Source of the DNA: Luscinia megarhynchos
Lineage: Eukaryota; Chordata; Aves; Passeriformes; Turdidae
Assembly: GCA_034336665.1 (NCBI GenBank)
Contig: JAPFBE010000002.1
Span: 33,645,406-33,709,405, forward strand
DNA length: 64,000 nucleotides
Direction of reading: 5' to 3'
In this document: positions 1 to 10,940 of the stretch, one piece after another
How the letters are laid out: the number at the start of each line of letters is the position of its first letter
Position numbering within the stretch: position 1 is the first letter of the stretch
Translations under genes and position numbers: made by a program
The notes under the pieces: generated by a model
Seen by the model: the letters and a program-made list of their open reading frames with translations, nothing else
What the model was told of the DNA's origin: nothing
The model's database searches: none

Positions 1-34
1 ATACATAATATATATATATATATATTTTTTTTTA
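1..34. repeat. (AT)n and poly-T low-complexity tract
   Basis: The window opens in an (AT) dinucleotide run of about ten units followed by a run of T. It is a simple microsatellite cut by the window edge. No function is suggested. Confidence 0.85.
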
Positions 35-271
35 ATTTTGTTTTTTGGGGAAGCAAATTTCAGGTATTTTTAGATTTTTTTTTTCTTTTTCTGAATGACG
101 TAGAAGTTATATTGAGTTTTTTACTTTCTTTTATGCTTAGATCACTGGCCACATCCAGCTTTGGCCTGTAGTATTACCACAGAGAGTTCTTTGGTTATCC
201 CTGAGATGGGGAAATGGGCTGTGCAACTCTTTCTGGGCAGATCTCACCAGTCTTGCCCAGTTGGCACACGA

Positions 272-800
272 TGTACTGTGGGATAACCCCAGTAGGAAGC
301 TGAACACCACACAGCCACTCTCTCCCCAACTGCCCACCCAAGTGGAATGGGGGAAAAGAAAGGAAGAGTAAAAGCAAGAGAACTCATGGGTCAAGGTGAA
401 AACAATTCAATAAAGAGAGAAGGGAAAAAGAAACAAAAAAACCATGACAATGACCATCACACACCACCTCCCATGGGCAGGCCAGTGGACAGCCAGTTCC
501 CAAGCAAAATATAGCCAACTTTACCTGAACCTCACTCCCCTTCATTTCACTGCTGAGCAGAGCACTGTATGGCATGGAACATCTCTTTGGTTACTCAGTT
601 CAGGTCACCTGCTGCTTGTGAGCCCCTCCCAAGCTCTTAACACACCCCTCTTCTACTTGCAGGGGATGAGAGCAGAGACCTTGGCGCTGTGCACACCCTA
701 TTCAGCACTCATGTGTTTCAGCATTGCTTTGGCCATGAGTCTGAGCCACAGCACCTTAATGCTTGTTACACAGAGCAGCTCCTTCCCAGCGTGTGGTGAT
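272..800 (-). mobile_element. Degraded solo-type ERV LTR (same family as 4255-4843)
   Basis: Read on the plus strand it starts with the diagnostic order TGTACTGTGGGATAACCCCAG, AAGCTGAACACCACACAGCC, a GTGGAATGGGGGA box, an ACTCATGGGTCAAG box, CCCATGGGCAG with CCAGTTCCCAAGC, then TATGGCATGGAACATCTCTT TGGTTACTCAGTT and CCCCTCCCAAGCTCTT. This is the antisense of a widespread avian ERVL-like LTR that I recognise from songbird genomes (family naming is from memory). The 5' edge near 272 is fairly clear. The far edge fades around 780-815 and is approximate. It is clearly more diverged than the copy at 4255, with no intact TATA box or terminal CA visible. No viral coding DNA adjoins it, so it is probably a solo LTR remnant. 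Confidence 0.7.
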
Positions 801-1869
801 TCCACCAGCAACCCCACACAGGCACAGAGGCAAGCACACCCAAAGCCAGACTCCAGCCAGTGACTGCACCAAGCAGCACATGGGCTTTGGCAGCACAGCT
901 GGGGGGCTGAGATTTGCAGCTGGATGTGTAATGTCACTTCATGCAGACAGGCTTAAAGTTTTCTTTTTATTGGTGCTGATAATGAAAACAGGGAAGGTAA
1001 AATTTAAAGTTAGCCATTATGGAATGCATTTGGGAACCATTTACCTTTAAGCTAATTTAATCTCAAAGCAATAAAAATCAACCCCAGAAGTGCTGTGGTG
1101 GCCACATGTACTAATCTAAATGTTATGCTTTGGTTATGTAATACACCTGTTATATGTAACATTAAAAAAGAAGAGAAAAGCCGTCTGCATCATTTCCAGT
1201 GAGCTAAACTCCAGAGAATACTGTCTGTCTTACTGAAGCCTGGATGCTCAGCTGGTTTTTGTGTCAGTGCAAAAGAATTGTGCATCCTGCATGTGAGGAG
1301 TTCTTCAGCTTTGCAGGTGGGTTGTGTCTATTAGAGCTGTATTTCTAGACACACTGATAATTCATGAATAATCTTGTATTTGCAGGTCTCTTGCTTGGAT
1401 AATGAATATTCTCAGATGCTCTTGTGTAGCTGCATTGGTATGAATATGAGATTTCTGCTTCTGCTTCACTCGCTTCTGCTTATTTCCCAGTTGAAATCAA
1501 GACAATCCATTTCTGTAAAAGTGCATTATACATGAATTTGTCTTCTAACCTGTGTAAGCAGGTGCCTGAAGAGATTACATTCTAGGTGATTTCAGGTAAT
1601 TATAAAATTGCACAGTTATTGTGCAGTAGGATTCTCTGTACTACTCATTTAAGCCACAAAAATGGAAGAGCTGATATTCAGTTAAATATTATATGGGATT
1701 TAAAAGGCAAAAGAGGAAAAAGAGGAAATATGAGACACAGATGAGCTGAGCATTACAATGGGAATGTTCAACAGAGAAAAACATAGTTTTTAAAGGAATA
1801 TTATAAGAGAAGTAAATGAGAAAAGTATTTGGGAACAGATTGAAATACAGGAAATTGTAGTTGCCAATG
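801..1869. other. Unique AT-rich DNA, nothing identified
   Basis: No repeat, RNA gene or credible exon is recognised. Open frames here are short and lack any familiar motif. Confidence 0.6.
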
Positions 1870-2037
1870 GAAAAAATCATACAGTGAGGGTGAATGAATA
1901 CTGGAGGATGCTGTCCAGAGATGTTTTGGAGTCTCTGTCTTTGTGGATGGCCAAATTCCAACTGGGCACAGCCCTGAGCAGCCTGCTGTAGCTGAACTTG
2001 CATTCAACAAGGTATTGATGGGATCATCTCCAGAGGT
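1870..2037 (+). mobile_element. CR1 LINE 3' fragment
   Basis: The order ACAGTGAGGGTGAATGAATA, CTGGAGGATGCTGTCCAGAG, GTTTTGGAGTCTCTGTCTTTG, GGCACAGCCCTGAGCAGCCTGC, and finally GGGATCATCTCCAGAGG follows the last part of an avian CR1 (consensus features known to me: GTGAGGGTG, the GGTTGCCCAGAGAGG box, GTGGAGTCTCC, and GATGATCTCCAGAGGTCC). The sense strand is plus. The copy is 5' truncated, as is usual for CR1, is heavily mutated, and lacks the terminal 8-bp tail repeats. The edges are approximate. Confidence 0.7.
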
Positions 2038-4254
2038 GTAAAGTTAAAAACCAGGTTCTAATGACATTGAATTAAAGTCTTTAATACATACAAGAAGGAA
2101 AAAGATATGATGAAAGGTTTGCTCACTCTGGAAATACATATTCTGTTTCTGTATGGAGAACTGTACTGTCAGGCTTGTAAAGTACTTGATGTTACTTTTG
2201 ACAGTAACTTTAATAACTAAGTTATCGTAGCTCTGTGATACATAGGAGGCTTTTAAAGGCACACATTATTTAAGAATCCAATGACATCCAATTAAATGCT
2301 CTATTTATTCCCCTTATCAGGCAATGAGTTTTCTTCATAGCCAGTATTAACACGGGTTTTCTCTGCAAAAATTCAACTTCCTGCTGCATTAAAAACCAAA
2401 CTCAAACTGGAGAGACAGCACTGAACTGACTATCACAGACTATTTTCCTGAATATCCAAGAATCAAATTTTTCATCACTTTTTGGTGATGGTTGATTTAC
2501 TTTATTCTAAAGTAAATACACTTTAGAAAGTACATAACTTGTTCAGTTTTGAGATGACAGCCAGTCCTTCCCGGAATCCTCTTTCTTTTGAGACTATATT
2601 TAGGCTCAACCACACTGAAAATGAAAATATGCAGTTTCTTGAAATTTCACATTAAATAACTTCCATAACAGGCAAAAAAATAAACACAATATAGTATTTT
2701 ATTTATCTATTTATTTATTAAATATGCCTATAAAAGAAATACAGGAAAACTCCAAACTAGTGTGTCACTCAGTAGTTTTCAGAGAAGTGGAAATAATTAT
2801 ATGGAATATTAAATTATCAGTAATAGGAAAAAATTATTTCCTCAGCCAAATCATCATAAAACAAGAGTGTTTCAGAAGCCCAGGTTAAGACTGTTAACTG
2901 AGATCAGGATTTCTTCTGCAGGTGGAAATAATAAAGCCTCTGTACTTGACTGCAGTTGATGAATGAGAGGGAACACTCACAAATCCTGTGTAAAGTGCCT
3001 TTGTTCATAGTAGGCAAAATTAAAGACAAACCTTTATAATCATTTACTTTGTTTTTTCCAGTAAGTCCTAAAGACTGTGAAAACTTTGTGAAAGAAAGTG
3101 AATTTCACCTATCAGGAGGACCAAATCCTGCTATTCCTGTACTTTGCTAAAATCCATAAATGGATGCTCGGAGAAGAAATTCAATATTCTGGTGTGTATA
3201 ATACCCCAGTGAAAAATGCATCAGCTTTGTTGTTCTCTCTCAAAGTACAGATGCAATTCTATACATGTCTTTAATTGATGAAATCATCTGCCAATTAGAG
3301 CTTCCCATTTCTGATATAAATGAAGGCAAATTATAAAAATGTCAAAGTGCTGTTTAATCTAAATGTCTGTTTCCTTAAGTATCTGTATCCATTTCAGAGG
3401 GTAACTCTCAAATTAGTTTGCTATCCATACCTGAGTAAGGTTCATGTGCTGTATTACTTGTTACAGTTTTTGTTTAACAAAACCAAAGTGTGTATTTTCA
3501 CAAAAGAAATACTCCATACTATGCTCTCCTTAGCCACTGCTAATTGAAATGAATGCTAAGTAATTCAGTGCTGTTGTGAGAAATCATGGCGATAGCACAG
3601 GCATGCAGTGCTTCTGCCCAGTGTAACAACCCAGTGGTTTGTTCAATTTTGGTTACCACAAGAGAATAAGGAATAGGTGGCCTTTAAGGGTTACAGTAAA
3701 AGTTCAATTCCTTAACTGCCAAACATTTTGTAAGGTTCTTTCACAGCTATTTATTTTCAAATGGCATTTAATAAAAAGAGCTATTTTATATATTGTGCTA
3801 GTTATGCCATTTATACTGATATTTGAGCAGTTAACAGTATAACTGTAGAATGCTATAAATTCTTGCTTTCCATTTTCTTTCCAAGTGCCTTAGTTTCATA
3901 CAAAAAAATTCATAAATACTTAATTCAGACCAGAAAGGCAAGTAGCACAGTCTTAGTAGTTACTTTCAAGAGTACTGTTTTCAAATTGATGTCCTTCAAA
4001 TCACAATATATTTGGACCTTCAGGCTCTGTCACATTAACAAGATACTAGTGGGAATCTTACAGTATGGTATCTAAAGATAATACATCATATTGAGAACTT
4101 AATTCTTAGATGTAGGACAATATTTCTTTTTAGTCCTTGTTTTCAGAGTAGAGTTTCCAAAGACACATATTTATCTCTGTGGTCCATATTTGTGCTTGAA
4201 AAAACAAGTACCTGCAAACCTCATTTTCCAGATATGACAAAGAGGTGAAAATGA
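2038..4254. other. Unique AT-rich DNA between two LTRs
   Basis: It contains a (TTTA)n-like tract at about 2695-2720 and otherwise no recognised repeat. No retroviral gag, pol or env frame and no tRNA primer-binding site is visible next to the LTR at 4255. This argues that the two flanking LTRs are separate insertions and not the ends of one provirus. Confidence 0.6.
2695..2720. repeat. (TTTA)n short imperfect microsatellite
   Basis: About six ATTT-type units with one TC interruption. Confidence 0.7.
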
Positions 4255-4379
4255 TGCCATGGTTTCACCCCAGCCAGCAGCCAAGGTCTGTGCAGCCATC
4301 TGCTCACTGCCCCACCAGCAGTGGGGAGGGAATCAGAAGTGTAAGAGCTGGAAAACACATGGGTTGAGATAAAAGACAG

Positions 4380-4385
4380 TTTAAT
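4380..4385 (-). terminator. LTR polyadenylation signal ATTAAA
   Basis: The minus strand reads ATTAAA about 180 bp downstream of the LTR TATA box, a spacing that suits an R region between the two. It is a common variant of AATAAA. Confidence 0.4.
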
Positions 4386-4562
4386 AGGGAAAGCAAAAGC
4401 CACATGCACAAGCAAAGGGAAGGAATTCATTCACTGCTTCCCCATGGACAGGCAGGTGTTCAGCCATCTTCAGGAGAACAGGGCCCCATCACACATAAAG
4501 GTTACTTGGGAAGGCAAACACCCTCAATCCAGATGTCCCCACTTCTTCCTTCTTTCCCTCAT

Positions 4563-4571
4563 CTTTATATA
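4563..4571 (-). promoter_or_regulatory. LTR TATA box
   Basis: The minus strand reads TATATAAAG, a consensus TATA box at the position where the U3 promoter of this LTR is expected, about 270 bp into the element. Activity is not implied. Confidence 0.55.
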
Positions 4572-7500
4572 ATGGGCATGGTGTCTGATAACCTGGAATA
4601 TTTGACCCATTTGGTCAGTTGGTGTCACCTGTCCTACCTGTGTCTCCTTGCAACCTCCCAGGCACCCCCAGCTTTCTCACCAGCATGGCAGTGTGAGAAG
4701 CAGAGATGCCCTTGGCTCTGTGTAAGCCCTGCTCATTATAACAAAAATCTCTTTATTATCAACCCTTCAGCAGAAATCTAAAACACAGGCCCATAACAGC
4801 CACTGTGAAGAGCATTACTTCAACCCCAGCCAAAACCAGCACAAATGGCTTTAACATCTAGCTGATTGTTATACATGGGCTAGATGGAAAAGAAGTGGAA
4901 GATTATAATCTCTGTAGTATTTATTAAAAACTAAGCAATTTGCAAATACAAAACACACAGGATTTTTAACAGGAGTCCACTAGTGAATACCAACTTAAAA
5001 AAGGTGCTTGATGAGAAATGATGACAGGGAATGCATTGAGTCCACTGCTTAGTAGTGCTGAGCAGTCCTACAAAAGTAAAGAAGATGAATGTCAAGAAAA
5101 GTGTCATGGTACTTCGCGTAGCTTTTTGTTTTCTTGGGTAAGAGCAAAAGTGTTGTGCTCAACATGGTCTCTTAAAGAGGGACAGGTGACTGACCCAAGT
5201 GGGTGTTGCATCCTTTGGGAAGAAGTTAGCAATGGGTCAGTAGTGATAGTATCATTAACCCTGGAAGAAGGATTTTAGGATGTTTTTGGTTTGGAGGCTA
5301 CATTCATGACCTTTCACATATACTATGGGCTGCTCTAATCCTCCTAACCAAGCACTGAATGGGCAGGGAGCTGAAAACTGCAGTACAGGCTCCTTACATC
5401 AGCCCATGTGGAGAGAACTGAGATCAATCAGCAAAGGACTAAGTATGCAAAATACAAGCTCTGCTTTTGTATTCAAATACCTAATAGTATTAACCTAGCA
5501 GAAACTCTAAAGACCTTAAAAATTAAGTAGTCCTAAGTGGTATCACCTAAAAGATTTTACCAATATGATGATAAATCATTATTTCTTAAAAACATAAGTA
5601 TTGCATTTATGGGAACAAAACAAACAGTGTGCATTTTTAAAATATTCATATTCTGTATTAACATGCATAAGACTATTGCAAGAGTTAAAATCCTTCAGAT
5701 GTTAGTTTTGTTACTCCATATATCAAACCACTGTCATACTTGAAGACAGTGAATTTCATTACTGCATATGACTATGGCCACAAAAAAAAAAAAGTGGGAT
5801 TTCTGTGACGTTAATAAAAATATTTACATTCAAAATGTTCAGAACTCATTTTTATCTGAAATAGGTTTCTTCAGCATTCTGAGATGATGATGAAAAAAAT
5901 GTGTATATTTTATACATCATACATTTCTTAAACCATACTTTTCTTCACTTTTTACTCCATTTAGATATGGGGGATATGTCCATCAATTACATTTTAACAT
6001 GGTCTAAATGCAGTAATATTTTAAATACACTTCTATAGCTCCTTGTATAAGTTCTACAAGACAAAGCTAAAAATTATGCTCCAGTATTTATTAAGAAGTA
6101 GTGCAAAAATAATGCATCAAACCAGAAATCAGTGTATGGTGCAGAACAAGAGTTCTGAATGAAATGTTTTTCTCCTGTTGGCTCATGGTGCACCACTGGA
6201 CAAAGTCTGCACAGTCACCTGCAGAATGACTTCACTGCAGAAGACTAACACAGCACTGTGCTCTTGGCAGAAAAAAGCAGGATTTGAGCTTCTTGGTTAT
6301 GACTGTCCTGAATCATACCTCAATTTGGCAATTGTAGCCTTTCTTTGGGATAGACCTTTAATTAACAGCACTAGCATTCAGTATGCAGAGACAATTAAGG
6401 CCTTCTTCCCTTTTGCAGCTTCCCTTGTTACTGGTTTCTGCCTGTCTCAATGTTGACATCACAGTCACTGCTGCATGAACCCCCAGCAGGATTTTCAGTA
6501 TTTGGTTTGGTTTATCTTTGTTTGTTGAGGCTGGCAGGATTCCCTGGATCCCCAGTGGCTGCTACTCACTCACCAAGCATTTTTGCCACAGCTATTGATG
6601 AAAGGGGTTTTGTAGGTTATGAAATGTAAGAGAGGAGTCCTCTGCAGGTGATGTCAGAACCTTGCCTTTTACAGTGCATTAGTACAGGCAGACCAAGATG
6701 CCTTCATTGGAAAGAGAAAGCTTTACAGGTAACTAAAGGTATTTTCCGACCCTTTCTGTCTGGAAAATACATCATCTTGTGCACCAGAGGAATAATTCTT
6801 CTCTTTTTATTGAAGATTATAGACAAATTTCTATGAAATTCTTCAGAATTTTCAGTTTATTTAATTGTAGGAAGGTGATCATTTTTTACAATGGAATAAA
6901 AATTATTTTCTCAGAACTGTCATCTGCTGGCTGTGTATCAGAAAGCATGAAAAGCACAAAGGAATCTGAAGTAAGGACCAGTAGCATACTTAGCCAGCTA
7001 CTGGAAACTTTCTCTAACTGTTAAATTGTTTCACTAATGGAAAACTCCTATTTCACCATATTTACTTTGAAAGCATAAAAATCTTAACAAAATACTCTTT
7101 ACAGCATATTTTACATACTTGCCACATCACACCTCACAAACCAAAATGGACACATTCTAATTTGTTCTTGTATCCTGTAAACTAATAGGTTTTTTGCACT
7201 TTCTTCCTATTTTTATTTCTGTTTCAGTATTCTTTGAATAATGCTTTTCCTTTTGAACTTTCAAGTTGCTATATTTCTGCAATATCAATAATCACCATAC
7301 TATGAGAAAGAGCTGGAGAAAACTAAATTAGAACTGACTATTCAGTATCTAGTCTACTAAAAATACCACAGAAATCAAGCTCTGCAGAATAAAAATATTT
7401 CATTAAGTTTCTACAGCATCTCATATCAAATTGTCTCTCCAGAGAAGGCCTAAGAAACACATGACATTTTGTACTATATTAATCTCACAGCTGCATATGA

Positions 7501-7801
7501 TTTTTATATATATATATTTATAAAGCTTACAAATTATATTTAAAAGTTTTGATGACATGAAAGTGACTCCATTGCTCATGTTAAGTAAAATTTAATGGTG
7601 GATCAAACACGTTGCCAAAATATTTAATTAACTTATTCTGAAATAACATTCTTTATTTAACATAAAACAGGATTTTAAAAGCAGAAAAGCATTAAAATTA
7701 ATACAAAATTATATTAAATAATTTCTCAGATGTTTTTGCTTATCAATTCTGTTAAGACTGCTTTAGAGAAGCAGAAGACTAAATGGAATTATTAATCATC
7801 A

Positions 7802-7833
7802 TTAGGTCAATGTCTTTAAGACATTGCCTCTAA
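7802..7833. repeat. Imperfect palindrome
   Basis: CAATGTCTT and AAGACATTG form a perfect 9-bp inverted repeat around a single T at 7816. The symmetry continues imperfectly outward through TTAGG and CCTCTAA. It could be a dimeric factor site or chance. Confidence 0.6.
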
Positions 7834-9406
7834 AAAATTGCTCAGTAAAGCCTGAGGCTTATCTAGTACTGGATGAACAAAACTTTGATATGTTTTACCA
7901 CCTGTCTTTTCTGCCAAAAAATTTTCTTAATAGATAGGTACAGCACACAATGACTTATCAGGATAATACATTCAACTAATTCAGAAAGAGATTTAGACTA
8001 GGAAACAGGAGTAGAAGTTGAGACAATAGCTCAGTGTTTCCTGCCATGGTGGAAGGGGGAAAAACAAATCAGGATATAGTTTGACACTGAAGAGCATGAG
8101 ACTGATGCATGGAGATGAATGGAAGGTCTGATACAAAGATTTCGATTGGCAGGTGATGCAGTAAGTGAAAGGGGTTCATGCTTAGTGCACATTTTCTGTG
8201 ATGGCAGTGTGGAATAAATGATGCATTGCACAAGAGAGCACTGCACAGCAGTATGCAGGAGCAGAACTACTGAAACACCACGTGGAAAGATATATTCTAA
8301 AAATAATAGAGGAAAGAGCAGGTGTAACTGAACATCAAGCTATTTTGCTGTATTAAGAAGTAAAAATAGAGCAGCCTTGGTTATGAAACCTTCAGAGACT
8401 AAACATAGGTTTTTTAATTTCTCCATGCTCTTGGGCCTACTTCATAACCTCTTTCATTCTGTCATATCCTTATCAAGACATGGAGACTAGAAAGAGATGC
8501 ACTATTCAAAGTTTAATGTACTTTGGAAAGTCTGAGTGACATGTGTTTGCATGTTCCAAAATAGAACTGACCCACAGAATATAATATGAGATTTTCAATG
8601 TGTCTCTGATAATAGCCTATGACTGGTAAGAAGGGAAAAATAATCCAAGAAATCACAGGCCAGCTGATCAGACTTGTACAATATGTAAAGACTTTATGCA
8701 GGTAGGTGTAAAGCAATACAATGTGATGTATTTTTTAAGTTAAAATGAACGTGTAATCTGAAGGTGCCTGATATGGCACAACATGCAAATGTAATTAGCT
8801 AAAAAAAAAATTTAAAATAAAATTTTTAAAAGATTGCTGAATGATCCTAAAAGGGAAATGAGAGTTAGAGAGAAATTGCTAAAGGGGAGCTTGCATTTAG
8901 CCAGACTTACTAAATATTTCCACTAAGATCATCAGAAAAAGTTCCAATGGACAATGCTGGCAGTAAAAGTGTGAGAAGCCACGAATAAAGGCAATGTGTA
9001 AATAGGCAAGAAGAAGCAGAATGAGAGTGCCCTTTATAACATTTGTTTGATTAAAGAGGACTGTGAGCACGAACAGTCACAATGGAAAGGGGAAGTGTGT
9101 GCTGGGAAATCCTTTGCAAAAGAGACTCTTTGGACCAAGAGGAAATAACTAATGATGTAAAAGGAACTGGTGAGAGTTCATATGAAATACCTTGTAATCC
9201 AGTGACCCCTGTGTAAGGATATTAAAACCAAACATGGCATGTAGGATACAGGTTTGCTTTCCAGTGGTGAGGATGTGCAGCACTGAGTTTTATTTCCTTG
9301 GGAGTCTGTGAAGCCTTCTGTGGTTTTTAAAGCCTATGGAGGATACATCTCTCAGGTATAACTGAAGCTCATATCTTGCCTTGAGGTACAGAGGATGATA
9401 AGCAAT

Positions 9407-9430
9407 ATGATTTGGATTATGATTTGGATT
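9407..9430. repeat. 12-bp perfect tandem duplication
   Basis: ATGATTTGGATT occurs twice with no spacer. It probably reflects a replication slippage event. Confidence 0.85.
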
Positions 9431-10724
9431 CTGGGAAAGGAAATTCCTGATTTTACCAAGAGGCCAACCAGGGAAACTAGTGTATTTTTGAGCATGCTGA
9501 TACTCAGTCTATGGGACATCCTCAATAATAGGTACTAGTAGCATCAAGTTTCAGATTCTTGGGTTCTTCAGATGTGAAAGTTTGCCAAAGCCTCTGCCAA
9601 AGCTGTGTCTGTTGCAATCCCTGCTGAGCAGGGATCAGCTCCTTGGGTTGATGCTGGAGTAGGGCTGTGTAACGTTTCTGTCTAGAGCAGGAGGCAATGG
9701 AGCATGGAAGCTAAGAAAACAGCATTCTTTTTTGCTATTTATTTTAAACAGCCACCAGAACTAATATGAAAGTTTTGAAGAAAAAAAATAAATACAAATC
9801 AGTTAAGTCTCAAGTAAAATATTCTGAGGGAAAGCCCAAAACAAAACTGCAGTCCATTCAAAGTAAGTGATCATAAAAAAAACCCCTGTTTTTCTCAACT
9901 TGATTTCAAATTTAGATTAATTTTGCAAATTTATAGAGTAATTATTGTACCTATTATCCTTACTATACTTAGATTTGGAATGGAGCATTTTAATTTGTAA
10001 TTAGATGGCAGCATTGCATTATCATGACCCCCTTTATGAATTTAAGAGTAAAAATAATTATCTTGTTTGTCTCACGGTAAAAGAGCCCTTGAAACATACC
10101 TTGTCAGATTGCAGATTTTATATCCTAATTACAGAAAAACCACCATTGAACTTAGAGGTCTGAACTCAATCTGATTGGTTTTCATTATAATCAGGCCATA
10201 GAAATTTATAGTCTGGCTTGAAATCTAACTCAACAAGGTCTTACTAAAGTTCTACCTAAGTACTAACCTGATCTAGCCCTTGTTACTTTGACAGACTTGT
10301 CCCAAAATAGTCTGGCATAATAATCTTATGAAGTTAAATATCAAAGTACTGAGTCCAATCAGCAAAAAGCATTGCAGTATTTAGTACTTCATATGGTAAA
10401 TTAGTTTGCCACTTAAGACAACAGTATGGATGTATTAGAGCATTCATTCCATGGATATCCCCTGGATATTCCTGGGACAGTAGCAATTAACTCACCATTT
10501 GCAGAGTGTCTTCAGTGTGGTGGAATAAATCAGGACTTTCCCTTCTGACTTCAGGCAGTTCCACAATGAATATATCCTCCCTCAGTAGACTTGCAGCTCT
10601 CCCATCTGCATAAATACTATGCTTTATGTCCCCTTATGTTTCAGAAATACTTTCCATCTTTATTAGCTATTTCTGCTCAATAAAGAGAAAATGCCAAAAA
10701 TCTCTTGAAGCAAAGTTAAATGAA

Positions 10725-10748
10725 GATGATGATGATGATGATGATGAT
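10725..10748. repeat. (GAT)8 microsatellite
   Basis: Eight perfect GAT units, preceded by GAA and followed by AAT. It is likely to vary in length between individuals. Confidence 0.9.
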
Positions 10749-10868
10749 AATTATAATGATTAATCAATCAAATATAATCATGGAAGACTAATAGCCTTAC
10801 TCAAAAATATTTGTACAAATACAATTCTTAATAGGAAAAACATTCATTTCAATCAAAGTAGACTACAG

Positions 10869-10940
10869 CACAGAATCACAGGGATGTTAGGATGCAAAGG
10901 AGCTATCACATCTATTCCATCTCCCTAGCCAAAGACAGTG
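10869..10940 (-). mobile_element. CR1 LINE 3' terminal fragment
   Basis: The plus strand reads CACAGAATCACAGGGATGTT, then AGGATGCAAAGGAGCTATCA CATC and CCATCTCCCTAGCCAAAG. This is the antisense of a CR1 3' end (ending TGTGATTCTGTG, preceded by the 'loses-hold' consensus AGATGATCTCC box). Only about 70 bp remain. It is short and diverged, so the call is moderate. Confidence 0.55.

Larger units (their letters stand above)
4255..4843 (-). mobile_element. Near full-length solo ERV LTR (avian ERVL-like)
   Basis: On the minus strand the element begins TGTGCTGGTTTTGGCTGGGG and ends GGCTGGGGTGAAACCATGGCA, giving the canonical TG...CA ends of an LTR about 589 bp long. Internal boxes in plus-strand order match the family: CAGTGGGGAGGG, ACACATGGGTTGAGATAAA, ACAGTTTAATAGGGAAAGC, AGGAATTCATTCACTGCTTC, CATGGACAGGCAGGTGTTCA and TTGGTCAGTTGGTGTCACCT. 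The flanking pentamers are AATGA (4250-4254) and AATGG (4844-4848), a likely 5-bp target site duplication with one mismatch, which fits a solo LTR. A TATATAAAG box and an ATTAAA signal lie in the right order on the minus strand. It is better preserved than the copy at 272. Family assignment is from memory of the consensus. Confidence 0.82.
4844..10868. other. Unique AT-rich DNA, no gene identified
   Basis: About 6 kb without a recognised gene or interspersed repeat. Small items inside it are an A12 run at 5782-5793, an imperfect palindrome at 7802-7833, a 12-bp tandem duplication at 9407-9430 and a (GAT)8 tract at 10725-10748. Open frames (for example 6178-6456) show no motif I know. Confidence 0.55.

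Noticed and set aside
444..863. 139-codon frame near the left edge
   Set aside because: It lies over the degraded LTR at 272-800 and reflects that LTR's base composition, not a gene.
4404..4781. 125-codon frame
   Set aside because: It is wholly inside the LTR at 4255-4843 and antisense to it.
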